Below, piece after piece: positions 1-8,917 of a stretch of DNA of 39,613 nucleotides. Under the pieces are notes generated by a model. It had not been told where the DNA came from. It made no database searches and was given only the letters and a program-made list of their open reading frames with translations. Position numbers and translations under genes: made by a program. Origin of the DNA: DATGFK01 sp040007395. Its GTDB lineage: Bacteria > Chloroflexota > Anaerolineae > Aggregatilineales > UBA2796. The DNA is taken from contig JBDTVG010000150.1 in NCBI GenBank assembly GCA_040007395.1, positions 1 through 39,613 on the forward strand. The letters run 5' to 3'. The number at the start of each line of letters is the position of its first letter. Position 1 is the first letter of the stretch.

Positions 1-856
1 GCGCCGCCGAACGGTAAAAGCGAGGCAGCGCGTCATGGGCAACCGCGCCATGAAAAGTGACCCGCGCCGCGACTCCGAGTGTTTCCGCCAGCGTGCTGAG
101 TTCGCTTAATAGCGGTCCCTCTCCCACAATGTCCAAACTGAGATCGGGCAATTGCGCCAATGCGTGCAATAGTTTATCGTGACCCTTGACATTGCTTAAC
201 GATCCCACCGCCAATAGCCGATTCTCGATTCTAGTCTCCGATGAAGGGCTAAACAGGATCGGATCGACCCCCAATGGTACGATTGCCGTTCTATTCGCTA
301 TCGGCTCTGGAAACCTCTCTCTGTTCGCGGAGAGAGGTTGGGGTGAGGTCAATTGGCGACTCGGTAGCAGATCGAAGGCATACTGGCATGGCACTGTCAC
401 ACAATCCGCCAATATCAAGGCTTGCTTTACTAGCCAAGCGCTGACGCGCCCCGATTGCAAGCCATAACCGGGCAAGCCGACCAACTCACCGCCTGCTACC
501 GATACTACAACTGGCACCTTGATCAGCCGTCCAGCGATACACGCCGCAAAACCTGTCTCATCCGCCCATATCGCGTGCAGCACATCGAACGGCTTTATCC
601 GGTGCTGGCGAATGATCATTGCAATCGTTCGAGCAATCAGTGCCACACGGCCTACCCCTACCGTATACGATCCGCCGCCAAGCGCGATCACCTGTGCGCC
701 GTAAACAGTATATTGATCGCGGCGCAACGGGTAACGCATCGCAAACACGCGCAGCGAGTCGGATTGAGCCAACGTCCGTACAAGATTCAGATAGACTGGG
801 ATACACCAATCCTGTTCGCCATCGCTAAAGCCGGGGATCACAATTCCGATATTCAT
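1..856 (-). CDS. Glycosyltransferase family 4, partial (C-terminus outside window)
   Basis: Reading the minus strand from ATG at 856 gives an uninterrupted frame to base 1, starting MNIGIVIPGFSDGEQDWCIP. It has the GT-B layout of GT4 enzymes. The N-terminal Rossmann half contains 'DVLHAIWADETGFAA' and 'VPVVVSVAGGELVGLPGYG'. A linker 'IVPLGVDPILFSP' leads to the donor-binding half, 'LLAVGSLSNVKGHDKLLHAL' and 'LDIVGEGPLLSELSTLAE'. The usual C-terminal EX7E segment is beyond the window. It should transfer a sugar from a nucleotide-sugar to a glycan or lipid acceptor on the cytoplasmic face. Its ATG overlaps the upstream gene's TGA (ATGA, 853-856), so the two are probably translationally coupled. 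A palindromic repeat inserted in frame adds about 17 residues between the two halves. Acceptor and sugar are unknown. Confidence 0.88.
   Translation of the reverse strand, partial: MNIGIVIPGFSDGEQDWCIPVYLNLVRTLAQSDSLRVFAMRYPLRRDQYTVYGAQVIALGGGSYTVGVGRVALIARTIAMIIRQHRIKPFDVLHAIWADETGFAACIAGRLIKVPVVVSVAGGELVGLPGYGLQSGRVSAWLVKQALILADCVTVPCQYAFDLLPSRQLTSPQPLSANRERFPEPIANRTAIVPLGVDPILFSPSSETRIENRLLAVGSLSNVKGHDKLLHALAQLPDLSLDIVGEGPLLSELSTLAETLGVAARVTFHGAVAHDALPRFYRSAA
312..339. repeat. Palindromic repeat embedded in the GT4 coding sequence
   Basis: Perfect 10-bp inverted repeat AACCTCTCTC / GAGAGAGGTT with an 8-base loop (322-329), followed by GGGGTGAGGT. On the coding strand it is translated as 'LTSPQPLSANRERFPEP', proline/serine-rich residues that fall between the two GT-B halves just before 'IVPLGVDP'. 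The wording resembles the short palindromic elements known to insert in frame into bacterial proteins. Confidence 0.6.
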
Positions 857-2376
857 TGACCCACTCGGTACAGGGTGTAGTTGCCAAACGTGCCGATCTG
901 CGTCAGGCCGGGGTTATCCAGCAGCCAGTGGTAAATGATCCAAGGCGATTTACCAAACCATTGATGTTCGGTTGTCCCTATATTGAACGCGGCATAAGCG
1001 GGCCGCGTTTTTGACAATTGGTCACTTAGAGTCGCCGGGGACAGTCCGTAAATTTGTATAGGATGCAGCGTTGTGTAATGTTCTATGGTCAGCAGCAGAT
1101 CGAGGCAGTACACGGTTGCGCCCGGTTCCGCGATCTCCGCTTCGATCCACTGCGCCGCCTTAAGATCGCTGTTCTTGATGCTCACGAAATTGGTGATAAT
1201 CGGCACGGAAGCGTTCACAGTGGTTAACAAGCCATAGACGATTATTACAACAATTGCAGGCCGGATAATCCATTTTAATGTCGATGATTTCTGTAAAACG
1301 GCGAAAATCCACGCCGTACCGACTCCTGCCAGAACCGCTAGTGGCAGAAAGATCGCTAGTGCAAAGCGGATGTTCTCGATAGGGCTGCCTGCTAGATATA
1401 GGTATTGTACAGCGAACCAACCCACTATTAGCGCGAAGATCGCCTTGCGCCGGAACAGGATAATCGCTCCGGCGATAACTAATGGCACGAATAGGGGACT
1501 CATATAGTAGGCGCTATAAAAAGGCTGTGCGTAATACTCGGCTGGAGTTTGCGCGAAATAGAATGATCCATCGGCAGTAGTAAATTTGTGCTCGACAAAA
1601 TTCGCAGGCGACCATGATAATGACCACGGTGTGCCCAACGGCATGTTGCTGTTTTGCAGCGAATGGACGATCTGTGGGGACAGTGTAATCAGGCCAACCA
1701 GAGCAGCAACGGCAAGATGCGGTAATCGCACAGGTCGCTTGAGTAAAATATAGAGTGCCAGAGGTAGCGCCAGTCCTAGATATTGCCAGCGACTCATAAT
1801 GGCAAAGGCGAAGGCAAACGCTGTGAGCGCTAACCAAGCTGGTTGGCGGCTGCGTCCATAGACCAGCAGCGCCCATGCACTCATCACCGCCCACATCAGC
1901 GCCGCCGAGTCAGACATAATCACGATACTCGATTGCATCAACTGTCCGCAAACCGTCACAATAGCCCACGTCACGATCCCCGCGGGTCGTGCCAACCGTT
2001 TGCGATGGGGGGTAGATGGCAAAACCTTGCGAGCAATTTCCATCGTGAGCAGCAGCGCGAAAATGCTCACGGCTGCCCCCGCCAGCAAACTCACGATCTG
2101 GGCGCTGAAAGGTTGCTGACCCGTGATGGTGAAACCTAACGCCACCAATGCCGGATAACCCAGTGGAAAATAGAATCCGCTGGGCAGGTGGAATTGTGCA
2201 AGTGCCTCGCGGAGTTGCTGCCCATAGCTGTAGTAGGCATAGGCATCCTGTCCGTACAAACCGTCAAATTGAAGCGCCTGTGCCGCAAAAACGCGCAGTC
2301 CTAGACTTACTGCAAATAGGGCGATCAGGGCGATTGCGGCGCGATGCGCACTAGTCGCACGGCTAAAGCGAACCAT
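853..2376 (-). CDS. ArnT/PMT-like membrane glycosyltransferase (GT39-like)
   Basis: Integral membrane protein of 507 residues. The start at 2376 is chosen because a strong Shine-Dalgarno (GGAGGGAGG) lies just upstream; the frame is open for another 185 codons, but those lie over the flippase gene and look non-coding. The first membrane helix (ALIALFAVSLGLRVFAA) is followed by a periplasmic loop 'FDGLYGQDAYAYYSYGQQL', matching the acidic first loop of PMT_2/ArnT enzymes. About ten more hydrophobic helices and a soluble C-terminal tail ('GATVYCLDLLLTIEHYTT') follow. The family uses polyprenyl-phosphate sugars on the outer face of the membrane. It overlaps the flippase by 52 bp and the GT4 by 4 bp. 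Substrate unknown. Confidence 0.85.
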   Translation of the reverse strand: MVRFSRATSAHRAAIALIALFAVSLGLRVFAAQALQFDGLYGQDAYAYYSYGQQLREALAQFHLPSGFYFPLGYPALVALGFTITGQQPFSAQIVSLLAGAAVSIFALLLTMEIARKVLPSTPHRKRLARPAGIVTWAIVTVCGQLMQSSIVIMSDSAALMWAVMSAWALLVYGRSRQPAWLALTAFAFAFAIMSRWQYLGLALPLALYILLKRPVRLPHLAVAALVGLITLSPQIVHSLQNSNMPLGTPWSLSWSPANFVEHKFTTADGSFYFAQTPAEYYAQPFYSAYYMSPLFVPLVIAGAIILFRRKAIFALIVGWFAVQYLYLAGSPIENIRFALAIFLPLAVLAGVGTAWIFAVLQKSSTLKWIIRPAIVVIIVYGLLTTVNASVPIITNFVSIKNSDLKAAQWIEAEIAEPGATVYCLDLLLTIEHYTTLHPIQIYGLSPATLSDQLSKTRPAYAAFNIGTTEHQWFGKSPWIIYHWLLDNPGLTQIGTFGNYTLYRVGQ

Positions 2377-3581
2377 AGCGCTGTACCTCCCTCCACTACC
2401 CCAACAGTCAGGGCCGCGCCGATAGCCCCCCACTGCCCGATCATTATCCAACCGAGAAATGCCTGAGCAACCAGCGCAACAACGGTAACGACATTGACAA
2501 ACTGTTCCCGGCCTAAACTGTAAAGATATAGTGTTAGCACGGCTCGCAGCAAGGCAGGTACAAGCGACCATGCCAGCACAGTCAGCACCGGAGTCGCACC
2601 AGCAAAGCCCGCCCCCCGCGCATCGTATGTCAAGTGGATTAGCCAACCGCCGAACAGAGTCATGCTCAACCCGAAGATTACGGCAAAGGCAAGAATTAGT
2701 CCGGCGACTTTTAGGAACGTTTGACGCATTTTGTCTGGCACACTGGCAAGGCTCGCCAACAGCGGAAACAACGCCCCAAACAGCGCTCCCGGCACCAGCC
2801 GTCCGCCTTCGACAAAACGATTCGCCGCCGCATACAGCCCTACCGCCACATCGCCCGATAAATGTTCGAGCAGCAGTACATTGAGCCGTAGTTGCAGCGC
2901 ATTCAGTACCGCTGCCAGCGCAAACGGCCATGCCCGACTAAGTACATCGCGCACACCGAGCGCTGGACTATCCGCCAAACCAGAGCGATTCACCAATGGG
3001 CCGCGTGTGCGCCACAACACCCATGTAGCAATAAGCTGGACAATATTGATCCCGGCAAGCACAACCGCCACGCCAATCAACCCTGCGCCACCATAGACGG
3101 CTAGTGCGGTAAAGATCAATTGCAGAGCTAACCCGCCCACATTGATGACCAGAATAGGCCACATCCACTGGAAGGCACGGAACAGCGCGGTATACAGTCC
3201 ATACCAAGGGTCAAGGATAATCAGCACGGCGGTAATTGGCAGCGCAATTGCTACAACAGGTGCAACGCCCAAAAATGGCACAACCGCCCACGTAAAGATT
3301 AGGATAGTGCCTGCAATCGGGAGCAAAACGCGAGTGGCAGTTCGTAAGGTCGGCAAGGCGCATTCTGGATTTTGTGCGACATCTCGCGTAATGAGCGATC
3401 CCATGCCGAAGTCGGCTAAGGCGACCAGCGGCGCGATCCACGCCATGATGAAGGCATATTGTCCCAAGCCGCCCGCGCCCAAACCCCGTCCAATAATCAC
3501 GGAGATCAGGAAAGCAAGTCCTGCGCTGCCAATATTGTTTGCCAGCAGAATCAACGTATTACCGGTGAGTTGGCGAGTCAT
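2325..3581 (-). CDS. Wzx-like oligosaccharide flippase (MOP superfamily)
   Basis: Membrane protein of 418 residues with about twelve predicted helices. The N-terminus 'NTLILLANNIGSAGLAFLIS', then 'GLGAGGLGQYAFIMAW' and 'FGMGSLITRDVAQNP', is typical of the polysaccharide biosynthesis/Wzx family (Polysacc_synt). Such proteins move lipid-linked oligosaccharides across the inner membrane. It begins 7 bases after the methyltransferase stop with no clear Shine-Dalgarno, so coupling to upstream translation is likely. Its end overlaps the membrane glycosyltransferase by 52 bp. With GT4 and PMT-like partners it fits export of a lipid-linked glycan. The transported molecule is not known. Confidence 0.88.
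   Translation of the reverse strand: MTRQLTGNTLILLANNIGSAGLAFLISVIIGRGLGAGGLGQYAFIMAWIAPLVALADFGMGSLITRDVAQNPECALPTLRTATRVLLPIAGTILIFTWAVVPFLGVAPVVAIALPITAVLIILDPWYGLYTALFRAFQWMWPILVINVGGLALQLIFTALAVYGGAGLIGVAVVLAGINIVQLIATWVLWRTRGPLVNRSGLADSPALGVRDVLSRAWPFALAAVLNALQLRLNVLLLEHLSGDVAVGLYAAANRFVEGGRLVPGALFGALFPLLASLASVPDKMRQTFLKVAGLILAFAVIFGLSMTLFGGWLIHLTYDARGAGFAGATPVLTVLAWSLVPALLRAVLTLYLYSLGREQFVNVVTVVALVAQAFLGWIMIGQWGAIGAALTVGVVEGGTALWFALAVRLVRIAPQSP
2386..2394 (-). promoter_or_regulatory. Strong ribosome binding site that fixes the start at 2376
   Basis: On the minus strand GGAGGGAGG stands nine bases before ATG 2376, inside the end of the flippase gene. This decides the start of the membrane glycosyltransferase against the much longer open frame. 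Confidence 0.7.
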
Positions 3582-3588
3582 GGATTGG

Positions 3589-4428
3589 TCATGGATTGTC
3601 TGAGGTGCGTTCTAGTTCAAGCCAGTAATGATCGCCTAGATAGTTAAAAGGCCAATGCGGGGCGGTTAGGCGTTCCAGCGTCAGCAGCGGACGCGCCAAC
3701 CATTGCCGCCGCCCGACGGCTTTATACAAGTCACTTGGCGGCAAAAATACGCCGAGTCCCCATAGCAGCGAACGACGGAAGCCTTGCCCAAAGTCACGCT
3801 GCAACCGTTCCGGCGTTGGATAATACACATTGAAGTATTTACCGTCGAGGTGGGCAACGGTGCTAGGCCGGAAGCGGCGGGTCGCATTGCGATAATCAAG
3901 GTGGATGCCGTGCCACAGGACTTCCCATGGACACCATGGTCCCATCACGCCCAATCCGATCTTGCCGCTGGGTCGGATCACCCGCGATAATTGAGCGCCA
4001 ATGGCGTGCCAATCATCGATGCAGTTCAACGGCCCATAATTGGAATACGCGCCGTCGAAGATTTGCTCTGGCAAATTCCAATTCGCTGCGTCGTTAAAGT
4101 CTAGCAGTTGTGTCTCGACTAGTGCGCCTACTCCTTCGGCTTGGGCTTTGCGGCGTGTCTCCGCAATCATGGCTTCGCTGCCATCGCTAGCTAGAACGTG
4201 TATACCCCGTTTCGCTAGCCAGATCGCGTCCTCGCCCGTACCGCAACCTAACTCGATCACGTAATCACCGGGTTTGTAGAGTACCGCCAGTCGTTCCCAG
4301 ACGCGCCGCCGAAACCATAGACTCAACTCGGTATTAGTGAACTCAACGTCGTAGCGTGCGCCGATATGATCAAATGCTTCTGCTGAAGTTCCCGACTCAA
4401 ACTTTTGCTCAGGCTGCATCACAATCAC
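3589..4428 (-). CDS. SAM-dependent class I methyltransferase
   Basis: Protein of 279 residues with the Rossmann methyltransferase motif I 'YVIELGCGTGEDAIWLAKRG' near residues 56-75, then motif II 'VLASDGSEAMIAETRRKA' and 'FDGAYSNYGPLNCIDDW', a motif IV-like segment (Methyltransf_11/25 type). The C-terminal half ('RRFRPSTVAHLDGKYFNVYY') is probably the acceptor lid. The first codon taken is GTG 4428, which overlaps the upstream ATGTGA stop; ATG 4419 is an alternative start. It lies inside the glycan/radical SAM operon, so it may methylate a sugar, lipid or pathway intermediate. The substrate cannot be told from sequence. Confidence 0.87.
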   Translation of the reverse strand: MIVMQPEQKFESGTSAEAFDHIGARYDVEFTNTELSLWFRRRVWERLAVLYKPGDYVIELGCGTGEDAIWLAKRGIHVLASDGSEAMIAETRRKAQAEGVGALVETQLLDFNDAANWNLPEQIFDGAYSNYGPLNCIDDWHAIGAQLSRVIRPSGKIGLGVMGPWCPWEVLWHGIHLDYRNATRRFRPSTVAHLDGKYFNVYYPTPERLQRDFGQGFRRSLLWGLGVFLPPSDLYKAVGRRQWLARPLLTLERLTAPHWPFNYLGDHYWLELERTSDNP

Positions 4429-5912
4429 ATCGCCTTTAGGCTAATCACGCTGGTCTGTGGCACACGTTCCAGTGCATTGAGTTTGGCGCGTGCGGCTGGC
4501 AACGTCAGCGTATGGTAGACCATTGCGCCAATCTGGCGCACATCCTCGCGATCCCACAGTCGTAACTGCCCCAAGCGCCGCCACGTCTTACGCGCTCGAT
4601 ATTCCTTGTGGATTACGGTATGCAACTGTCGGTAGAACTCAGTGGAATACGGGCCATGATACAACATCGCTAGGTCTTCGCTGTCGTTCCAGTTGGTTTT
4701 ATCGCCCAGTTCGTTCTTGACGCGCTCGTAGAACTTAGTCCCCGGCAATGGATAAGTCACCGAAATGCCGATATCGTCTGGCATCAGATCGCGCACCATC
4801 TGGATCGTCTTCTCGACATCTTCCCGCGTTTCGCCCAGATAACCGAATTGCAGGAAAAATCCGGTGCGAATCCCCGCCGCGTGCAACTTTTGTGCTGCGC
4901 CGTAAATATCTTCAACCTGTGTGCCTTTGTCCATTGCGTCGAGGATCTTCTGCGATCCACTTTCCGCACCGATCCAGATGGTGTGAGCACCCGCCCGCTT
5001 GAGCGCCGGAACGGTGTCCTCGTGCAGCAGCAGATCGGCACGGTTCAAGCTCTTGAAGGGGATCTTGACTCCGGCAGCTTCGTTTAGATCGGCAAAGCGC
5101 TGTACCCATCCCGGCTTGAGGCCGAAAATATCATCGGCAAACCAGATATGGTCAGGGTTAACCAGTTCCTTGATATACTTGAGTTCTGCCACAACATTTT
5201 CGGGACTGCGGACATTGTAGCGCTGACCCCAGATCGGTTTGGCGCACCAGTTGCAGCTATAGGGGCAGCCGCGAGTCGTGACCATATTGATGCTGTAGTA
5301 GCCGTGTCGCTCCACCCAAATTTTGCGATAGCGATCCTGATCTACCAGATCCCACGCCGGAAACGGCATCGAGTCAAGTTCGCGCAGCGCCGGACGGGGC
5401 ATCGTCTGTTGGACTTCACCAGCGGCATTCAGAAACGACAAACCGCTGATTGTCTCTGGCTTTTCGTTGACTTTTCCAGTTAGCGAGGCCAACAGATCGC
5501 GGAGCGTTTCTTCGCCTTCACCGCGAATCACGTAGGATGCGCCGTTGCCCAGATATTGTGCTAAGTGGTCTGTTGCATCTGCCCCGCAGATGATGACCAT
5601 AACGCCGCGTTCGGTTGCCATCGTGGTCATAGCAAAGGCCGCTTCGCGCATTCGCATCAGGCACATTTTGCTCAGATAATTGAAGTTATCCTCGAATAGC
5701 ACAGCGAAACGTGGCTTAGTGCGATCCAATGCCGCCGCGAATTCGGTCTCAGAGTCCGCCAACATCGCATCGAACAACGCAACGCTATAGCCCTGCTGCC
5801 GAATGAAGCTCGCTGCATAGAGCGATCCCAGCGGCGGGTAGGGCTGCATCGATGCATATAATTTCGGATCGAAGCGCAAATAGTAAGATTGCCCAAATAA
5901 AATGTCTGTCAT
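4425..5912 (-). CDS. B12-binding-domain radical SAM protein
   Basis: Protein of 495 residues from ATG 5912 (AGGAA about 9 bases upstream; a TTG one codon earlier is also open). Residues 1-140 form a cobalamin-binding-like Rossmann domain ('PPLGSLYAASFIRQQGYSVA', 'GASYVIRGEGEETLRDLL'), though the DxHxxG cobalamin-ligand motif is not seen. The radical SAM core carries the iron-sulfur motif 'RGCPYSCNWC' (cysteines near 216, 220 and 223), followed by 'IWFADDIFGLKPGW' and 'GAHTIWIGAESGSQKILDAM'. Relatives include methylases and C-C bond-forming enzymes of lipid and natural-product pathways. It is first in the leftward operon. The actual reaction is unknown. Confidence 0.9.
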   Translation of the reverse strand: MTDILFGQSYYLRFDPKLYASMQPYPPLGSLYAASFIRQQGYSVALFDAMLADSETEFAAALDRTKPRFAVLFEDNFNYLSKMCLMRMREAAFAMTTMATERGVMVIICGADATDHLAQYLGNGASYVIRGEGEETLRDLLASLTGKVNEKPETISGLSFLNAAGEVQQTMPRPALRELDSMPFPAWDLVDQDRYRKIWVERHGYYSINMVTTRGCPYSCNWCAKPIWGQRYNVRSPENVVAELKYIKELVNPDHIWFADDIFGLKPGWVQRFADLNEAAGVKIPFKSLNRADLLLHEDTVPALKRAGAHTIWIGAESGSQKILDAMDKGTQVEDIYGAAQKLHAAGIRTGFFLQFGYLGETREDVEKTIQMVRDLMPDDIGISVTYPLPGTKFYERVKNELGDKTNWNDSEDLAMLYHGPYSTEFYRQLHTVIHKEYRARKTWRRLGQLRLWDREDVRQIGAMVYHTLTLPAARAKLNALERVPQTSVISLKAM

Positions 5913-5936
5913 CAACGAGATTCCTGCTTATTTGAC

Positions 5937-6590
5937 CTACAGAAGTAAATCCGCCAAATCATAACAATGATAACGTCCATAGACTGTGCGCTCCAGAGAC
6001 ATAACCTCATAATTTAAGGAACGTGCCGCATCAAGGATAGCACTATCTTTTAGCATGGATAAAACGTCTTCAATTCCATCGACTCTTAGATGGACTGTGT
6101 TAACATGAGCCGTCCCTGCGGAGCGTTCATAATTGGGGTACTTTATGTCAATGTATGGATGCTTCTTCCATAAATCTGTCTCAGTCGCATAGATATTCGA
6201 GAGAGTATCGCCATCAACATTGATGAATCCCCAAATTTCGTCTGGGTTGTCTTTGAAAAAACCTAGCACGAATATCTCCATCCAGTGAATGTTAACAGCA
6301 GATATGCGAGTGTTTTTATTCGTGCTTGGCATACTGGTTACGCACCACCATTCGTGTTCAGTAAGGCGCGGGGCAGGGATACATTCCTGTAGATAAACCC
6401 GCAACGCTTCAACGATTTTCTTGAAATCTTTGCGCTGTTTCATCCTAAGAAAATGGTCATGATAATGTTCGCGCAAGTCCAGATTATCGATCCGAGGAAA
6501 ATCAGTGCGAAAAAGGGTTGGATCTTTTAACCAATTATTTAGCCCTAATTCCCCAAACTTTGGTTTTGGCAACTTCTTTTTTTGTGCCAC
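5937..6590 (-). CDS. Hypothetical protein, soluble, accessory
   Basis: Protein of 217 residues from GTG 6590 (GAGGAT about 8 bases upstream). No signal peptide or membrane segment is visible. The N-terminus is lysine-rich (MAQKKKLPKPKFGELGLNNW), followed by charged and aromatic stretches such as 'LREHYHDHFLRMKQRKDF' and 'HEWWCVTSMPSTNKNTRIS'. I do not recognise a family. It is AT-richer than its flanking genes and ends 24 bp before the radical SAM operon, in the same orientation. It could be a recently acquired accessory or immunity-type gene, but nothing in the sequence shows this. Confidence 0.75.
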   Translation of the reverse strand: MAQKKKLPKPKFGELGLNNWLKDPTLFRTDFPRIDNLDLREHYHDHFLRMKQRKDFKKIVEALRVYLQECIPAPRLTEHEWWCVTSMPSTNKNTRISAVNIHWMEIFVLGFFKDNPDEIWGFINVDGDTLSNIYATETDLWKKHPYIDIKYPNYERSAGTAHVNTVHLRVDGIEDVLSMLKDSAILDAARSLNYEVMSLERTVYGRYHCYDLADLLL

Positions 6591-6672
6591 TATGAGATCC
6601 TCACTTTGAAAATACCTTAAAGCAGAGGTTCGCTGATCTTAACACATTTGACGGTGGCACTGCACAGGTTTA

Positions 6673-6702
6673 TTGCTTTTTATCATTAGCTTGCGTTATA
6701 TC
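6673..6702 (+). promoter_or_regulatory. Weak candidate sigma-70-like promoter for the second radical SAM gene
   Basis: TTGCTT (6673-6678), 18-bp spacer, TATATC (6697-6702), in the 234-bp gap between divergent genes (6591-6824). It would leave a leader of about 115 bases. The gap otherwise shows only AT-rich sequence and no recognisable gene. Confidence 0.25.
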
Positions 6703-6824
6703 TAGTGTATATTCTAGGTACGTTTGAACAATAGCCTTTGGTTCTGTGAGATCTGACGAGATCTAACTAATGGCTTGTGAGCGTAGGTAACGACAGCAAC
6801 CGTTTATAAATTCGAGGGAAGATT

Positions 6825-8312
6825 ATGCGTGCAACCGTTTTAATGTATAACCCCAAAAGTACGTCCGCTGGCAAGCAGCGTTTGCCACTCTCACTGCTGT
6901 CAGTCGCGGCAGTCATCGCCGCCGACTACGACACCGAATTTATCGACGGCAATTTGGTTGCCGATCCTGCTACTGAGATCATTGATCGCGCCCGTGCCAC
7001 TGGCGCGAAACTGCTAGCGGTGACGGTTATGCCGGGACCACAGTTGGTTCAGGCGGTTGCCGTATGTAAGCGCGTCAAAGCCAGCCTACCCGATCTCAAG
7101 ATCTTGTGGGGTGGCTACTTCCCGACGCAGCACGCCGAAGTGTGTTTACGCAGCGGCTATATCGACTTTTGCATCGAAGGGCAAGGCGAAGCACCGTTTC
7201 GCAAATTGGTGGATACGGTCTATCGTGGCGGATCGTTCGCGGACGTGCCGAGTCTGTGGTATCGCGATGAGCACGACACGGTTCAGGAAACGGCGCGGGC
7301 GGTCAATGTTCCACTAGAAGCGCTGCCCTGGATGCCCTATGACCGCCTTGACATGGATCGCTATGCTGGACGCAACTATCTCGGCAAGCGCGTCTATAAC
7401 CACAATACCAGCTTCGGCTGTCCATTTGCCTGCAATTTCTGTGCGGTGGTCGCTCTGAGTAAACGCCGCTGGATTCCCGAATCCGCCAAACGGGTTGCCG
7501 ATATTATCACGCATCTGCACGACAAATACGGCGCGGACGCGATTGAATTTCACGATATGGATTTCTTCGTCAGCGAAGATCGCGTTGCTGACTTTAGCGA
7601 ACGGATTAAAGGCTTAGGGGTGCAGTGGTGGGGGCTGGGTCGCGTTGATACGCTGATGGGATACAGTGACGAGTCGTGGGCTAAGATGAAGGCTAGCGGC
7701 GCAAAGATGATCTTCATGGGCGCGGAAAGCGGCTCCGACGAAGTGCTGGAACGCATGAACAAAGGCGGCAAAAGCAGCACTGAGCAGACACTCGCTATTG
7801 TCGAGCGCATGAAACATTATGGCATTGTGCCGGAACTATCGTTTGTGCTTGGCAATCCGCCCGACCCGATGGCAGATGTGGAAGCTAGTATCAAATTTAT
7901 CCGCAAGCTCAAGCAGGTCAATCCCGCGACGGAACTAGTGTTGTATATCTATACGCCTGTGCCACAGGAAAACAGCGAACTATACGAGGCTGCCAAAAAA
8001 CTTGGCTTCAAATTCCCTGAAACGCTCGAAGAGTGGGTTAACGACGAATGGTCAACCTTTGCCCTGCGCCGCGATCCCGGTACGCCGTGGTTCAAGGAAG
8101 ACACCCGCAAACGGGTTCGCAACTTCGAGTCGGTCATCAATGCCTACTACCCGACTGTAACCGATATGCGCTTGCAAACCAGCAACATGAAAAAATCGCT
8201 CCGGGCGCTTTCGGCATGGCGCTATAAGCTGGAATTCTACCAGTGGCCTTACGAACTCAAGGCGCTGCAACGGGCGATCCACTATCGCCGCCCAGAGACG
8301 ACAGGCTTCTAG
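6825..8312 (+). CDS. B12-binding-domain radical SAM protein
   Basis: Protein of 495 residues from ATG 6825, with GAGGGAAG close upstream. Residues 1-150 resemble the cobalamin-binding Rossmann domain ('LPLSLLSVAAVIAADYDTEF', 'LKILWGGYFPTQHAE', 'YIDFCIEGQGEAPFRKLVD'); no DxHxxG motif is evident. The radical SAM core has 'FGCPFACNFC' with cysteines at 199, 203 and 206, then 'AIEFHDMDFFVSEDRV' and 'AKMIFMGAESGSDEVLERMN'. The C-terminal about 100 residues are a family-specific tail. It is about the same length and layout as the oppositely oriented protein at 4425-5912 but clearly diverged, so the two probably act on related substrates. The reaction is unknown. Confidence 0.9.
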   Translation: MRATVLMYNPKSTSAGKQRLPLSLLSVAAVIAADYDTEFIDGNLVADPATEIIDRARATGAKLLAVTVMPGPQLVQAVAVCKRVKASLPDLKILWGGYFPTQHAEVCLRSGYIDFCIEGQGEAPFRKLVDTVYRGGSFADVPSLWYRDEHDTVQETARAVNVPLEALPWMPYDRLDMDRYAGRNYLGKRVYNHNTSFGCPFACNFCAVVALSKRRWIPESAKRVADIITHLHDKYGADAIEFHDMDFFVSEDRVADFSERIKGLGVQWWGLGRVDTLMGYSDESWAKMKASGAKMIFMGAESGSDEVLERMNKGGKSSTEQTLAIVERMKHYGIVPELSFVLGNPPDPMADVEASIKFIRKLKQVNPATELVLYIYTPVPQENSELYEAAKKLGFKFPETLEEWVNDEWSTFALRRDPGTPWFKEDTRKRVRNFESVINAYYPTVTDMRLQTSNMKKSLRALSAWRYKLEFYQWPYELKALQRAIHYRRPETTGF

Positions 8313-8362
8313 CGACAGGTTGATCCTGTGAGTTCGCTCTGATGTTTTAAGCGTGGCTGTTT

Positions 8363-8899
8363 ATGCAAAACTACAACAAACCAAAACGCAAGCGTGATCA
8401 GCCACAAGAGTTTCTCTTTGCCATACTACGTTCAAGAATCTCATTTGAATTCAGAACAGCATATTCATTAGACGACTGTGTTTATCTCCTACGTAAGCTG
8501 GAAACATCTTCAATAGACGAACTGAAAGTATGGTATTCGGAAGATACTAAAACTGCCGTCACAATTACACCGTATATTGGTGACGCAAAACAATTTCTCG
8601 TCCAAATTCGGGGTCGTGGACGAGATCGATCAATAACCAAATACGACGGTTATCTAAAGCCTCAAGAAGACGGCGATACTTTGATTCAAGGCTACCTCAT
8701 TTTACACAACCATTTTTTTGAATTACTCTTCTGTGTAATCTATACACTATTGGCTATATTTATTTTTCAGTCTCTCCTACTAGCTCTTGGTGGAGCTTCT
8801 TTTGTTGTTTGGCTGTTAGTATCTAACAACTTCAATAAACAAGATCACCTACGATCTATAAAGATTATTCTGGGTTATAAACAGAAAGTTGCGAGTTAA
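8363..8899 (+). CDS. Hypothetical membrane-anchored protein
   Basis: Protein of 178 residues. The N-terminal 115 residues are soluble and basic ('MQNYNKPKRKRDQPQEF'), with alternating short hydrophobic stretches suggesting beta strands. They are followed by two adjacent hydrophobic helices ('FFELLFCVIYTLLAIFIF' and 'LLLALGGASFVVWLLV') and a short basic tail. No family recognised. It is AT-rich compared with its neighbours and lies between the radical SAM gene and the amidohydrolase with short gaps. The ribosome binding site is weak. Confidence 0.65.
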   Translation: MQNYNKPKRKRDQPQEFLFAILRSRISFEFRTAYSLDDCVYLLRKLETSSIDELKVWYSEDTKTAVTITPYIGDAKQFLVQIRGRGRDRSITKYDGYLKPQEDGDTLIQGYLILHNHFFELLFCVIYTLLAIFIFQSLLLALGGASFVVWLLVSNNFNKQDHLRSIKIILGYKQKVAS

Positions 8900-8917
8900 G
8901 GATCGGGAATTGATTAT

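Noticed and set aside
186..859. Plus-strand and other-frame open frames up to 134 residues
   Set aside because: They lie opposite the continuous GT4 frame on the minus strand, have no domain character and no ribosome sites.
2377..2931. N-terminal extension of the membrane glycosyltransferase to 692 residues
   Set aside because: The extra 185 residues are Cys/Arg-rich nonsense in the wrong frame of the flippase gene; a strong ribosome site marks the start at 2376.
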